Shown here: one piece after another, positions 1-8,878 of the stretch
How the letters are laid out: the number at the start of each line of letters is the position of its first letter
Numbering within the stretch: position 1 is the first letter of the stretch
NCBI GenBank assembly: GCA_004362315.1
Contig: SNWL01000005.1
Location: 839,781-903,780, forward strand
From: Mycobacterium sp. BK086
GTDB taxonomy: Bacteria; Actinomycetota; Actinomycetes; Mycobacteriales; Mycobacteriaceae
DNA length: 64,000 nt
Direction: 5' to 3'
The notes under the pieces: generated by a model
What the model was told of the DNA's origin: nothing
Database searches by the model: none
The model's input: only the letters and a program-made list of their open reading frames with translations
Position numbers and translations under genes: made by a program

Positions 1-1148
1 AGCAGTGGCTGACCGAGTTCGAAGTGGTTGTAGGGCGCGATCGACGCGCCGTCGTCGACCACCAGGTAGGGCGCCGGCCAGAAGTTGCGGTCGATCGACT
101 GCCAGCAGCCCGGCGCGCCGCCAGGACCGCCCTGGCCGTTGGTCCGTGGAAGGTTGTCGGGATAGACATAGGGATTGGGTGCGCCGAGGATCTCGGTCAC
201 CGTGTCGAGCGAGTACCCGTTGCCGCCGAAGGCCGCCAGTGCCGCCGGTGAGGCCTGGGCGATATTGCGCAGGCCGCAGAAGAGTTCGGGGCTGTACTTG
301 TCGAGCAGCCGGGTACTGGTCACCAGATCCGCCATCGCGCGGACGAAATAGGGCTGCCCCCGCTCGAAGATGTCGGCACCGGTGTTGCCGAAGCCGATCG
401 AGGCCAGCAAGGCGGCGTCGATGTCCTTCTGCTGGGCATTGAGCGAGTGCGCGGTGACCGTCAGGTTGTCGAGCGCGTTCCACAGGTCCGGGCTGGCCTT
501 GGTGTAGACGTCGGCGAGATCGGACAGCCGCTGGATGTTCTGCCGGATCTGCGGCATCTGGGGGTTGACGTCGTCGAGCACGGCGTTGCCGTTGACGAGC
601 GACTGGCCGAACTTGGAGCCCAGCCCGTTCAGCGCCTCGGCGGTCGCCGACAGCGTCACGTTGAGCTTCACCGGGTCGACCTTCTCGGCAATCGACGTGA
701 CCGTCTCGAAGAGAGTGTTGAACTCGGTGGTGACCGTGGATGCGTCGATCACATCGGAACTCGTCAGCCGGGTTGAGGCCGGGTTCTTCGGCGACGTGAG
801 CGCGACGTACTTGTTGCCGAATACGGTGCTGGCCTTGATATCGGCGTCCACGTTGGACGGGATGTTGGACAGGAAACGGGGGTCGACCTCCAGCGTCACC
901 TTCGCGATCATCTTTCCGTCGCGTTCGGCCGAGGCCACCTTGGTGACGCGGCCGATGATCACCCCGTTGTAGGTGACCTTCGAACCCGCGTCCATCACCA
1001 GACCCGCGCGGCTCGACACCATGGTCAGAGCGGTCCGTGGGGTCAGGTCTCCACGGAATTGCAGATAGATCAGCGTGCAGACGGCGACGATGAGGACAAG
1101 GAAGATCGCACCGGCGGTCTTCAACGGAGGACGGTCGCGCCAGCTCAC
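1..1148 (-). CDS. mceA: Mce family protein MceA-like, 3' end outside window
   Basis: This is a substrate-binding (MlaD/Mce) subunit of a lipid importer; Mce complexes carry fatty acids, sterols or other lipids across the mycobacterial envelope. The minus strand is open from a GTG at 1148, preceded by an AGGAG-like site, to the window edge. The N-terminus (starting [16 protein letters not shown]) has one membrane anchor at about residues 10-30. The MlaD core follows ([18 protein letters not shown], then [11 protein letters not shown]), then the helical Mce region. Near the visible end come the PYVYPDNLP and [10 protein letters not shown] stretches that are typical of MceA rather than MceB-F. 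Canonical mce operons start with yrbEA-yrbEB before mceA. Here the upstream neighbour is a 399-nt gap and a divergent isocitrate lyase, so no permease gene precedes it. The lipid substrate cannot be read from the sequence. Confidence 0.88.
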   Translation of the reverse strand, partial: MSWRDRPPLKTAGAIFLVLIVAVCTLIYLQFRGDLTPRTALTMVSSRAGLVMDAGSKVTYNGVIIGRVTKVASAERDGKMIAKVTLEVDPRFLSNIPSNVDADIKASTVFGNKYVALTSPKNPASTRLTSSDVIDASTVTTEFNTLFETVTSIAEKVDPVKLNVTLSATAEALNGLGSKFGQSLVNGNAVLDDVNPQMPQIRQNIQRLSDLADVYTKASPDLWNALDNLTVTAHSLNAQQKDIDAALLASIGFGNTGADIFERGQPYFVRAMADLVTSTRLLDKYSPELFCGLRNIAQASPAALAAFGGNGYSLDTVTEILGAPNPYVYPDNLPRTNGQGGPGGAPGCWQSIDRNFWPAPYLVVDDGASIAPYNHFELGQPL

Positions 1149-1547
1149 CGCAGCGACTCCTATCCCCGACCCCGAGCGAAAGGGCGCCCGCCATACCGGC
1201 CCCGACCGGTGATGTGGACCACAGGAATGTACCCGATTTTGTACCCGCATCGGCGCAATTCGCCGCAGCGACTTTTGGCGAAATCCGGTTGCCGCCTCGT
1301 CAATTACCCATCGCCATCGCTTGAGTCACGGAAAAGCACTGGTGCACAGCACATTACGGAAACAGTTGCGACTGCCCGCCCGGGCGCATGCACACCCCGT
1401 GCAGGTGGGCTCGCTCAATTTGCTGGATTCACGACGCCTCCCGTGTGCTCCAAACCCACTCCAGCCGGAGGTGGAGTCGGGATAATTGACATCGCCGCCC
1501 GGGGGCAGCCGCCGGCGGGAACCGGCTCAGCGAGGAGCGTGAGATCC
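1149..1547. promoter_or_regulatory. Divergent intergenic region between mceA and isocitrate lyase
   Basis: This 399-nt stretch has no supported gene and is richer in A+T than its flanks. It must carry the promoters of both the mceA-like gene (minus) and the lyase gene (plus). A direct repeat TGTACCCG occurs at 1228-1235 and 1240-1247, 12 bp apart, and short arms TTCGCC/GGCGAA lie just downstream around 1259-1283. No convincing -35/-10 pair was found for either gene. The lyase gene has a GAGGAG ribosome-binding site at 1531-1536. Which regulator binds here is unknown. Confidence 0.5.
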
Positions 1548-3851
1548 ATGTCCATCATCGAAGCGGACGCAACCACCGAGTCCCCATTCGAGCGCGAGGT
1601 CGCCGAGACGCAGCGCTATATCGACAGTCCGCGGTTCGAGGGGATCACCCGGCTCTACACCGCACGACAGGTCGTCGAGCAGCGGGGCACGATTCCTGTC
1701 GACCACACCGTCGCCCGCGAGGCCTCCACCGCCTTCTACAAGCGCCTGCGTGAACTGTTCGCTGCCAAGAAGAGCATCACCACGTTCGGCCCGTACTCGC
1801 CGGGCCAGGCCGTGACGATGAAGCGGATGGGTATCGAGGGCATCTACCTCGGCGGCTGGGCGACGTCGGCCAAGGGCTCGACCACCGAAGACCCCGGCCC
1901 CGATCTCGCGAGCTATCCGTTGAGTCAGGTGCCCGACGAGGCGGCCGGCCTGGTGCGCGCGCTGCTGACCGCGGACCGCAATCAGCAGTACCTGCGCCTG
2001 CAGATGACCCCTGAACAGCGTGCGGCGCAACCCGCTGTCGACTACCGCCCGTTCATAATCGCCGACGCCGATACCGGCCACGGTGGAGATCCGCACGTGC
2101 GCAACCTGATTCGACGCTTCGTCGAGGCCGGTGTGGCCGGCTACCACATCGAGGACCAACGCCCCGGCACCAAGAAGTGTGGCCATCAGGGCGGCAAGGT
2201 GCTGGTGCCCTCTGACGAACAGCTCAAGCGGCTCAACACCGCTCGCTTCCAGCTCGACATCATGAACGTGCCGGGCATCATCGTCGCGCGCACCGACGCC
2301 GAGGCGGCCAACCTGATCGACACCCGCTCCGACGAACGCGATCAGCCGTTCCTGCTCGGAGCGACCAATCTCAAGGTCCCGCCGTACAAGTCGTGCTTCC
2401 TGGCCATGGTGCGCAAGTTCTACGAGAGCGGAGTCACCGAACTCAACGGGCATCTGCTCTATGCGCTGCCCGAGGGCGAGTATGCGGTGGCCGATGCGTG
2501 GCTACAGCGCCAGGGCATCTCCGATCTGATCGCCGCCCAGGCCGCCGCGTGGCGGGACGGCCAGGAGCATTCGCTGGACGCCCTGTTCGACAAGGTCGAG
2601 TCGAAGTTCGTCGACGCCTGGCAGGACGACGCCGGACTGGACACCTACGGCGACGCGGTGGCCGAACTTCTCAAGTTCCGCGAGGGTGAGGGCGAGCCGC
2701 ACGAGATGAGCGCGGCGGACTGGCTCGCTTTCGCCAAGACGGCGTCGCTGTACGCCGCCCGCGAGAAGGCTCGCGAGCTCGGAGTCGACGCACCGTGGGA
2801 TCCCGAACGCGCCAAGACTCCCGAGGGTTACTACCAGGTGCGCGGCGGCATTCCGTATGCGATCGCGAAATCCCTTGCCGCAGCGCCGTTTGCGGACCTG
2901 TTGTGGATGGAGACCAAGACCGCCGACCTGGCGGACGCGCGCGAGTTCGCCGAGGCTGTGCACGCGGTGTATCCGGACAAGATGCTGGCCTACAACCTCT
3001 CCCCCTCGTTCAACTGGGACACCACCGGCATGAGCGACGAAGAGATGCGCGCCTTCCCCGAAGAGCTCGCCAAGATGGGCTTCGTCTTCAACTTCATGAC
3101 CTATGGCGGTCACCAGATCGACGGCGTCGCCGCCGAGGAGTTCGCCACCGCGCTGCGCCAGGACGGCATGCTGGCGCTGGCCCGCCTGCAGCGCAAGATG
3201 CGCCTGGTCGAATCGCCTTACCGCACACCGCAAACCCTGGTCGGCGGTCCGCGCAGCGACGCGGCGCTGGCGGCATCCTCGGGTCGCACCGCGACCACGA
3301 AGTCGATGGGCAAGGGTTCCACGCAGCACCAGCACCTGGTGCAGACCGAAGTGCCCAAGAAGCTGCTCGAAGAGTGGCTCGCGTTGTGGAACGAGCATTA
3401 CCAGCTCGGCGAGAAGTTGCGGGTGACCCTGCGGCCGCGACGGGCCGGCGGCGAGGTGCTCGAACTCGGCATCTGGGGCACCCGGGACGACGGTGGCGAG
3501 GAGGAGCTGCTGGCCAACGTGCTCGTCGACCCGATCAAAGACCGGCACGGCCGCAGCATCCTCACGGTGCGCGACCAGAACACCTTCGCCGAGAAGCTGC
3601 GTCAGAAGCGACTGATGACGCTGATCCATCTGTGGATGGTGCACCGTTTCAAGGCCGATGCCGTCTACTACGTCACGCCGACCGAGGACAACATCTACCA
3701 GGCCGACAAGATGAAGGCGCACGGCATCTTCAGCGATGTGCACAAGGATGTCGGCGAGATCATCGTCGCCGACGTCAACCCCGACCGGATCGCCGAGCTG
3801 CTCGAGCCCGACCAGGCGGCCCTCAAGCGGCTGATCGCCAAAGAGGACTGA
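1548..3851 (+). CDS. aceA: Isocitrate lyase, long AceA2 type
   Basis: It cleaves isocitrate to glyoxylate and succinate in the glyoxylate shunt, and ICLs of this group can also act as methylisocitrate lyases in propionate metabolism. The product is 767 residues, the length of the mycobacterial AceA2 form rather than the ~430-residue AceA1. The family signature KKCGH with the catalytic Cys is at residues 209-213. The metal-binding stretch ADADTGHGG and the motifs YHIEDQ and NLSPSFNW are present. The ATG at 1548 was chosen because it has a GAGGAG site 11 nt upstream and matches the family N-terminus; the frame stays open to 1059 but that extension is low-complexity and unlike the family. It stops 6 nt before the converging SDR gene. 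Cytosolic, and expected to be important for growth on fatty acids or acetate. Confidence 0.95.
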   Translation: MSIIEADATTESPFEREVAETQRYIDSPRFEGITRLYTARQVVEQRGTIPVDHTVAREASTAFYKRLRELFAAKKSITTFGPYSPGQAVTMKRMGIEGIYLGGWATSAKGSTTEDPGPDLASYPLSQVPDEAAGLVRALLTADRNQQYLRLQMTPEQRAAQPAVDYRPFIIADADTGHGGDPHVRNLIRRFVEAGVAGYHIEDQRPGTKKCGHQGGKVLVPSDEQLKRLNTARFQLDIMNVPGIIVARTDAEAANLIDTRSDERDQPFLLGATNLKVPPYKSCFLAMVRKFYESGVTELNGHLLYALPEGEYAVADAWLQRQGISDLIAAQAAAWRDGQEHSLDALFDKVESKFVDAWQDDAGLDTYGDAVAELLKFREGEGEPHEMSAADWLAFAKTASLYAAREKARELGVDAPWDPERAKTPEGYYQVRGGIPYAIAKSLAAAPFADLLWMETKTADLADAREFAEAVHAVYPDKMLAYNLSPSFNWDTTGMSDEEMRAFPEELAKMGFVFNFMTYGGHQIDGVAAEEFATALRQDGMLALARLQRKMRLVESPYRTPQTLVGGPRSDAALAASSGRTATTKSMGKGSTQHQHLVQTEVPKKLLEEWLALWNEHYQLGEKLRVTLRPRRAGGEVLELGIWGTRDDGGEEELLANVLVDPIKDRHGRSILTVRDQNTFAEKLRQKRLMTLIHLWMVHRFKADAVYYVTPTEDNIYQADKMKAHGIFSDVHKDVGEIIVADVNPDRIAELLEPDQAALKRLIAKED

Positions 3852-3857
3852 ACCGGC

Positions 3858-4640
3858 TTACTTGCGCATCCCCCCACTAACGGTGAGGTCGTCGCCGGTG
3901 ACAAACGACGATGCCGCACTGGCCAGATACAGTGCCGGGCCGACGATCTCATGGGTGTCGCCGATCCGGTTCTGCGAGTTGAGACTGGCCAGCCAGGCCA
4001 GGGAACCGGGCTGAAATTCTTCAGCCCGTTCCAGGATGTCGGTCATGAACGAGCCGGGACTGAGGATGTTGGCGCGAATGTTCCACTGCGCCCACACCTT
4101 TGACATCATCACCGTCAGGTGCCGCAACGCCGCCTTCGACGCCCCGTAGGCCACGGCCTCGGGGCTGCCGTCGTAGCCCTGAGTGCTACCGATGTTGATG
4201 ATGGTGCCGCCACCGCCGTCACGCATGACCGGCGCCACGCATTGGCTCATCCGCAGCACGCCCTCGAGGTTGACGCTGAACACCTTGCGCCACAACTCGA
4301 GCGTGACGTCGTCGAGGAACTGCATTCCCGGATTGATGCCTGCGTTGTTGACCAGCACATCGATCCGGCCGAAATGGTCGACGACCCGCTCGACGCAGGC
4401 GGTGATGGCGTCCCAGTCCCCCATATGGCAGCCGATGCCGATGACGTCGCGGCCGGTAGACGTCCGAATCTCCTCGGCGGCAACGTCTGAGCGCTCCTGA
4501 TCACGCCCGGTCACCACGATCGACGCACCCGCCCGGGCGAATCCCTCAGCCATCGCCCGGCCGAGGCCACGCGTCGAGCCCGTCACGATGGCAACCTTCC
4601 CGGCCAGGGAGAACAGCTCGCGCGGATCCTGATAGCTCAT
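3858..4640 (-). CDS. SDR family oxidoreductase
   Basis: This is a classical short-chain dehydrogenase/reductase of 260 residues. It has the Rossmann glycine motif TGSTRGLG (residues 20-27), the NNAG motif (98-101), the catalytic triad Ser152, Tyr165 and Lys169 (S...YGASK), and the C-terminal VTGDDLTVSGGM stretch common in 3-oxoacyl-reductase-like SDRs. The enzyme should interconvert an alcohol and a ketone with NAD(P)H; the substrate is not readable from the sequence. It lies 55 nt downstream of a TetR gene on the same strand, so the two probably form an operon. Divergent from that TetR gene is a Rieske oxygenase, which suggests a shared role in breakdown or modification of a cyclic or steroid-like compound. 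The substrate assignment is inference. Confidence 0.9.
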   Translation of the reverse strand: MSYQDPRELFSLAGKVAIVTGSTRGLGRAMAEGFARAGASIVVTGRDQERSDVAAEEIRTSTGRDVIGIGCHMGDWDAITACVERVVDHFGRIDVLVNNAGINPGMQFLDDVTLELWRKVFSVNLEGVLRMSQCVAPVMRDGGGGTIINIGSTQGYDGSPEAVAYGASKAALRHLTVMMSKVWAQWNIRANILSPGSFMTDILERAEEFQPGSLAWLASLNSQNRIGDTHEIVGPALYLASAASSFVTGDDLTVSGGMRK

Positions 4641-4695
4641 GCCAGCACCATACTGGAAGTATTACGGTAAGCCGCACCCATTGATGTTCTCGGCG

Positions 4696-5316
4696 CTAAG
4701 ACGATCCCAGGTAGGCCACGATCGCGTTGGTCAGCCCTCGGCGGGCTTCGTCGAGATCGCCATAGCTGCCCAACTGTTTCTCCGAGGCGATACCGCGCAT
4801 GGCACCCGGAATCAACCAGGCCATCTCACGGATCCGCTGCGGGTCGACGTGCAAGTCCGCGAACGCCTTCTGGCAGGTCTCCTGCCAGCCCTGACCCCAG
4901 GAGAACAGCTCGGCCGCAGTCTGCGGATACTGCTGCTCGAGGTCGGCGTGCTCCCGCGGCAGCGCGGCACGCAGGTTTTCGATGGCCCGGGAGTCCCGGT
5001 TCGTCAGCCCGTCGTACAGCGTGTCGATGATGCCCGCCACGCGATCGCGCAGGCTCGCCGAGGTGTCCGGCGGAGTGAAGATGTTGGCCCGTCGCTCGGC
5101 GGTGTAGCGCAGCACCGCCGCCCAGAACCCGTCGGTATCACCGAATTGGTATTGCACCGTCCCCCAGGTCGCGCCGGCTTCTTTCGCGATGCGATTGGCC
5201 GATACCGCACCGGGCTGGCCGGACGCCAGCGCGGTCAACGCGGCCTCGAGCAGGCTCTCGCGGGTGGCCGAACCGCGCCGGTTCGGCCGTCGTCGCGCAC
5301 TGTCCGCTTCGGCCAC
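4696..5316 (-). CDS. TetR family transcriptional regulator
   Basis: A 206-residue one-component repressor with an N-terminal helix-turn-helix (about residues 15-60: SLLEAALTALASG, AVSANRIAKEAGAT, WGTVQYQFGDTDGFW) and a divergent ligand-binding C-terminus. It is transcribed away from the Rieske oxygenase gene and toward the SDR gene. The 59-nt gap between its start and the oxygenase start contains a clear promoter and an imperfect inverted repeat straddling the -35 box, so it most likely controls both directions. The ATG at 5316 is used; the GTG or ATG alternatives inside would cut into the HTH. The effector is unknown, but the context points to the oxygenase substrate or a CoA derivative. Confidence 0.88.
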   Translation of the reverse strand: MAEADSARRRPNRRGSATRESLLEAALTALASGQPGAVSANRIAKEAGATWGTVQYQFGDTDGFWAAVLRYTAERRANIFTPPDTSASLRDRVAGIIDTLYDGLTNRDSRAIENLRAALPREHADLEQQYPQTAAELFSWGQGWQETCQKAFADLHVDPQRIREMAWLIPGAMRGIASEKQLGSYGDLDEARRGLTNAIVAYLGSS

Positions 5317-5331
5317 CCCGGAAGCCTAACC

Positions 5332-5358
5332 CAGATTCATTGACACTTCTATGATCTG
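5332..5358. promoter_or_regulatory. Imperfect inverted repeat, candidate TetR operator
   Basis: The arms CAGATTCAT (5332-5340) and ATGATCTG (5351-5358) are reverse complements except for one extra T. They flank and overlap the TTGACA of the Rieske gene promoter. The position between the divergent TetR and oxygenase genes fits an operator; binding has not been shown. Confidence 0.45.
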
Positions 5359-5368
5359 TTTCTAGACT
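5340..5368 (+). promoter_or_regulatory. Promoter of the Rieske oxygenase gene (leaderless)
   Basis: A perfect -35 TTGACA (5340-5345) and a -10 TAGACT (5363-5368) are separated by 17 bp. The GTG start codon is 7 nt after the -10 box, so transcription should begin at the start codon itself and give a leaderless mRNA. Confidence 0.75.
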
Positions 5369-5375
5369 CGCCAGC

Positions 5376-6386
5376 GTGGCGAAACCGTCCCTGTCGATGA
5401 AGCCCACCGGCTGGTTCCAGGTGGCGTGGTCCGACGAGATCGCGGTGGGCGACGTCCACCGGATGAAGTACTTCGACACCGACATGGTGGCGTGGCGTGC
5501 TCAGTCCGGCGCGCTCACCGTGATGGACGCCTACTGCGAACACCTCGGCGCTCATCTCGGCTACGGCGGCCAGGTTGTCGGCGAGGTCATCCAGTGCCCG
5601 TTCCACGGCTGGCAGTGGAACCATGAGGGCCGCAACGTCTGTATTCCCTACCAGGACAGGCCAAATCGCGGCCGCCGCATCCCCACTTATCCTGTGGTCG
5701 AACGCAATTCGTCGGTGTACATCTGGCACGACGTCGCAGGTCGCGACCCGTACTTCGAGGCGCCCGACATCTTCGCCGACTTCGGCGACGACAGGACGGC
5801 CGACGACTACTACCCGCAGGCCCGCTTGTATCGGCCGCAGCTCGAGCTGCATCCGCAGTACGTCCTCGAAAACGGGGTCGACTTCGCACATTTCAAGTTC
5901 GTGCACCAGACGCCGATCGTGCCGCTGTTCACTCGCCACGACTTCGACGAGCCGGTGTCCTATGTCGACTTCACGATCACCTTCGAAGGGGACGAGGGCC
6001 AGATCATCGACGACATCAACAGTGGCGTCGAGGCGATCAACGGTGGACTCGGCGTGGCGGTCACCAAGAGCTGGGGCATGGTGGACAACCGGACGATCTC
6101 GGCGGTCACGCCGGTCGACGAGAACACCTCCGACGTCCGCTTCATGGTCTACATCGGGCGGAAGCCGAGCGATGACAGCCCGAAAGCCGAAGCCAAGGCG
6201 CAGGCCTTCGGCCAGGACGTGATCGATCAGTTCGCCGCCGACATCCAGATCTGGCAGCACCAGCGCTATACCCACCGGCCCGCGCTGGCCACCACCGAGT
6301 TCGACGGCTTCACTGCAATTCGCAAGTGGGCCAGCCAGTTCTACGCATCCGAGAGCCAAGGAGAACCTGCCCATGTCAGCCAATAG
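5376..6386 (+). CDS. Rieske non-heme iron oxygenase, KshA-like
   Basis: This is the terminal oxygenase component of a Rieske hydroxylase, 336 residues. The [2Fe-2S] ligands are visible as C54-x-H56 and C74-x2-H77 (CEH...CPFHGW). The mononuclear iron site is D169-x2-H172-x4-H177, in a context (ENGVDFAHFKFVH) like that of 3-ketosteroid 9-alpha-hydroxylase KshA. It would hydroxylate a ring compound using electrons from a separate reductase, and no reductase gene is in the window. It overlaps the next gene, a DapB-like dehydrogenase, by 14 nt, so the two are translated together. The GTG at 5376 is chosen because the promoter places the transcript start there; an in-frame ATG at 5397 is an alternative. 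It is shorter than KshA (~385 residues), so a steroid substrate is plausible but unproven. Confidence 0.88.
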   Translation: MAKPSLSMKPTGWFQVAWSDEIAVGDVHRMKYFDTDMVAWRAQSGALTVMDAYCEHLGAHLGYGGQVVGEVIQCPFHGWQWNHEGRNVCIPYQDRPNRGRRIPTYPVVERNSSVYIWHDVAGRDPYFEAPDIFADFGDDRTADDYYPQARLYRPQLELHPQYVLENGVDFAHFKFVHQTPIVPLFTRHDFDEPVSYVDFTITFEGDEGQIIDDINSGVEAINGGLGVAVTKSWGMVDNRTISAVTPVDENTSDVRFMVYIGRKPSDDSPKAEAKAQAFGQDVIDQFAADIQIWQHQRYTHRPALATTEFDGFTAIRKWASQFYASESQGEPAHVSQ

Positions 6387-7458
6387 CCCGATTCGGGTGT
6401 TCCAGGTGGCGACCGGAAACGTCGGCACCGAGATGATCAAGCGGATCGGCGCGCATCGCGGCCTGGAGCTCGTCGGCCTGCACTGCTACACCCCGGAGAA
6501 GGTCGGCCGCGATGCCGGCGAGATCGCCGGGATCGCGCCGAATGGTGTCACCGCAACGGGTTCCATTGACGAGATCATCGCCGCCAAGCCCGATGTGCTG
6601 ACCTTCCACGGTGTCTTCCCCGATGAGGACCTCTACGTGAAGGTGCTCGAGGCGGGGATCAACATCGTCACCACCGCCGACTGGATCACCGGCTGGCACC
6701 GTGACACGAACCACCCGCACCACTCCGGCAAGAAGGTCTCCCAGCTTCTGGAGGAAGCGTGCGGTCGGGGTGGATCTTCGTTCTACGGCACCGGCATGAA
6801 CCCCGGCGTCAACCAGATCCTCGGCGTGGTCTGCTCATCCGACGTCGCCGAGATCGAGAACATCACCACCATCGAGTCCGTCGACGTGTCCTGCCACCAT
6901 TCGGCGGACACCTGGAAAGAGGTCGGCTACGGCCTGCCGGTCGACGACCCGGCACTGCCCGGCATGCTCGAGAAGTACACCCGGGTCTTCGCCGACAGCG
7001 TGCTGATGATGGCCGACTGCTTCGACCTCGAACTCGACGAGGTCAAGTTCACCTATGAGCTCGGCGCCTGCACCAAGGACGTCGACCTGGGGTGGTACCA
7101 GCTGCCCAAGGGCTCACTGGGCGGCAACTACCTCAAATACCAGGGCATGGTGGACGGCGTGCCGCGGGTCGAGACGCATCTGGAATGGCAGATGACCCCG
7201 CACACCGATCCGAGCTGGGACATCAAGGGCTGCTACATCACGCAGATCACCGGCGATCCGCAGGTCTACAACAAGCACATGATCTTCCCGAAGCCGGGCG
7301 TCGATCTGTCCGACGTGGCGTCGTTCGCCTCCATCGGCATGACCGTCACCGGGTTGCCGGCCCTCAACGCGATCCCCGCTGTGGTGGCCGCCCCGCCCGG
7401 ATTGATCACGAGTGCGGACCTTCCGCTGCGCGGATTTGCGGGTCGTTTCAAGAAGTGA
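6373..7458 (+). CDS. DapB-like NAD(P)H-dependent dehydrogenase family protein
   Basis: A 361-residue protein with an N-terminal Rossmann fold (RVFQVATGNVGTEMIKRI; a G-N-V-G turn near residue 15) of the dihydrodipicolinate-reductase-like family found widely in mycobacterial catabolic clusters. The VGRDAGEIAG motif, an 'NIVTTADW' strand and the 'GMNPGVNQ' loop are shared with a second copy at 33433-34515. Biochemical roles in this family are poorly known; it is not lysine-pathway DapB, which is about 245 residues. It starts 14 nt inside the Rieske gene with a GGAG site in that gene's 3' end, which indicates translational coupling and a shared pathway. Cytosolic. Function beyond redox chemistry is not claimed. 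Confidence 0.82.
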   Translation: MSANSPIRVFQVATGNVGTEMIKRIGAHRGLELVGLHCYTPEKVGRDAGEIAGIAPNGVTATGSIDEIIAAKPDVLTFHGVFPDEDLYVKVLEAGINIVTTADWITGWHRDTNHPHHSGKKVSQLLEEACGRGGSSFYGTGMNPGVNQILGVVCSSDVAEIENITTIESVDVSCHHSADTWKEVGYGLPVDDPALPGMLEKYTRVFADSVLMMADCFDLELDEVKFTYELGACTKDVDLGWYQLPKGSLGGNYLKYQGMVDGVPRVETHLEWQMTPHTDPSWDIKGCYITQITGDPQVYNKHMIFPKPGVDLSDVASFASIGMTVTGLPALNAIPAVVAAPPGLITSADLPLRGFAGRFKK

Positions 7459-7483
7459 ATGAGGCCCGCGCGAGCGAACTGTA

Positions 7484-7502
7484 ATCCCGACGGTATCGGG
7501 AT
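7484..7502. terminator. Hairpin downstream of the Rieske/DapB-like operon
   Basis: The arms ATCCCGA and TCGGGAT pair perfectly (7 bp) around a 5-nt loop, 25 nt after the operon's stop codon. There is no T-tract, as is common for mycobacterial terminators, so it may only be an mRNA 3' stabiliser. Confidence 0.4.
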
Positions 7503-7691
7503 GGATTCGGTTAGATGAACAGAAGGTGAACACCCAGGTCAGTCCGTTCTTTCGGGCGTGATCGCAGTGCCGTCGGCGCCTCCGGTGGTCGCTCCGATAG
7601 CAACGATCGACACCGTGAACGGGGAACAAACGCCCGCCTCGCGGACGCCCGGAAGATAGCGAACGGAGTTCTACCAGCGGAATAGGCCAGG

Positions 7692-7697
7692 TAGAGT
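7692..7697 (+). promoter_or_regulatory. -10 box TAGAGT, leaderless start
   Basis: TAGAGT lies exactly 7 nt before the GTG at 7705, with a weak -35-like TTCTAC at 7669-7674 (17 bp spacing). This favours GTG 7705 over GTG 7696, which falls inside the -10 box. Confidence 0.5.
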
Positions 7698-7704
7698 GCC
7701 GTCC

Positions 7705-8373
7705 GTGGGCAGACACCGGTTAGCCAAGCCGCGGCGCCGTTGGTCGGTCGCCGTGGCTGCGCTCGCCGCACTTCCGGTGGCCGGGATCCTCACCGCCAGC
7801 ACCGGCGGGACGCCCGTCAAGGCGATCCCCGGAACCCTCGAATGTTGTGCCAAGCTCGTGGCCGCCAGTGCCCAGGATCTGGGCACCGTGCCGATCGGTG
7901 CGCACTACATCGCCATGACCCAGGCCGAGTTGGTGGCCAGCCGCAGCGCGGTCAACCGCACCACCCTGCACGCACTGCCCGCGGGTGTCGGCGTCGAGCA
8001 GGGTCTGCAGATCAAGACCATCCTGGCCGAACGTCTCGTCAGCGCGTACTTCCCCGAGATCCACAGCATCGGCGGCGTGCGCCCGGACTACTTGAAGTGG
8101 CATCCCAATGGCCAAGCCATCGACGTGATGATCCCGAACTATCAGAGCCCGGAAGGCAAGGAGTTGGGTGACCGCATCGCGGCCTTCGCTCTGGCCAACG
8201 CCGACCGGATTTCGCTGAATCACGTGATCTGGCGGCGCATCATGTACGACAAGGGCGGCAAGCCGTTCCTGATGGGCAATCTCGGTTCCGACGACGCCAA
8301 CCACTACACTCACGTTCACATCGCCACCGACGGTGGCGGCTATCCCACCGGTGACGAAAGTTATTTTGGCTGA
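7705..8373 (+). CDS. Secreted VanY/ARB_07466-like protein
   Basis: A 222-residue exported protein. The N-terminus has arginines (HRLAKPRRRW), then a hydrophobic segment (VAVAALAALPVAGILTA), so it is a signal peptide or anchor. The C-terminal half has the zinc-peptidase-like pattern WHPNGQAIDVMIPNY followed by HYTHVHIATDGGG. In the VanY/M15-like fold the first His and Asp and the final H-x-H bind metal. A D,D-carboxypeptidase-like or related cell-wall role is possible, but mycobacterial members of this family are uncharacterised. The start was set from the -10 box 7 nt upstream. The 3' end overlaps the next secreted-protein gene by 23 nt, so the two may be co-translated. Confidence 0.75.
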   Translation: MGRHRLAKPRRRWSVAVAALAALPVAGILTASTGGTPVKAIPGTLECCAKLVAASAQDLGTVPIGAHYIAMTQAELVASRSAVNRTTLHALPAGVGVEQGLQIKTILAERLVSAYFPEIHSIGGVRPDYLKWHPNGQAIDVMIPNYQSPEGKELGDRIAAFALANADRISLNHVIWRRIMYDKGGKPFLMGNLGSDDANHYTHVHIATDGGGYPTGDESYFG

Positions 8374-8860
8374 TCCCAAGCACTTCGGCGCTGTAGCGCT
8401 GCTGATGAGTGCTGCGTTGGCAGCCGCGCCGGTCGCGCACGCCGACGAAGCATTCTGGGGCGGGTGGTACAAGATCACCTTCCACACCGACCAGAAGTCG
8501 GGCACGTCCGTCGCGGCCACTCAGCAGGAAACGCCGTACACCGCCGCGTACAAGATCACCACGAACTGTTCGTCGGACATCTGCACCGCGTCGGTTCTCG
8601 ACGGGCCGACGCCCAAGGAGAACGCCACGCAGACAACCAGTTTCGTGTGGTCGGGTTCGCAATGGTCGCGGTCCAACAGCTGGCGGTGGGACTGCAACCT
8701 GCCGGACAGCACGATCACCTACGATCCAGCGCACTCGGTGACCACCTACAAGCCCCAGTCGGACGGCTCACTGGCCGGCACCTTCGAGACCACGATCGAG
8801 AGCGGCGCCTGCCAGGGCACGGTCGTCATCCCGGTGACAGCGGTCCCGTCTTCCTCCTGA
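8351..8860 (+). CDS. Secreted protein of unknown function
   Basis: A protein of about 169 residues with a typical Sec signal peptide (HFGAVALLMSAALAAAPVAHA, cleavage before DEAF). The mature part is rich in Thr, Ser and Trp and has four cysteines that could form disulfides (NCSSDIC, WDC, GAC). It resembles the many small exported beta-rich mycobacterial proteins of unknown function; no enzyme motif is seen. The GTG at 8351 is preferred because it sits directly before a clean signal sequence; a GTG at 8333 would add six residues. It overlaps the upstream VanY-like gene by 23 nt and ends 18 nt before the permease gene. Confidence 0.72.
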   Translation: MTKVILADPKHFGAVALLMSAALAAAPVAHADEAFWGGWYKITFHTDQKSGTSVAATQQETPYTAAYKITTNCSSDICTASVLDGPTPKENATQTTSFVWSGSQWSRSNSWRWDCNLPDSTITYDPAHSVTTYKPQSDGSLAGTFETTIESGACQGTVVIPVTAVPSSS

Positions 8861-8865
8861 CCCTC

Positions 8866-8871
8866 TAGGGT
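8866..8871 (+). promoter_or_regulatory. -10 box TAGGGT, leaderless start
   Basis: TAGGGT ends 7 nt before the ATG at 8879. A GTG at 8870 would start inside the -10 box, so ATG 8879 is preferred. No good -35 is visible. Confidence 0.45.
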
Positions 8872-8878
8872 GCGAAGG

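Noticed and set aside
447-972. Plus-strand frames in the first kilobase
   Set aside because: They are antisense to the MceA-like frame, which has clear family motifs and codon bias.
1059-1547. N-terminal extension of isocitrate lyase to 1059
   Set aside because: The frame is open, but the extra residues are low-complexity, overlap the mceA start region and do not match the family; ATG 1548 has a good ribosome-binding site and gives the AceA2 length.
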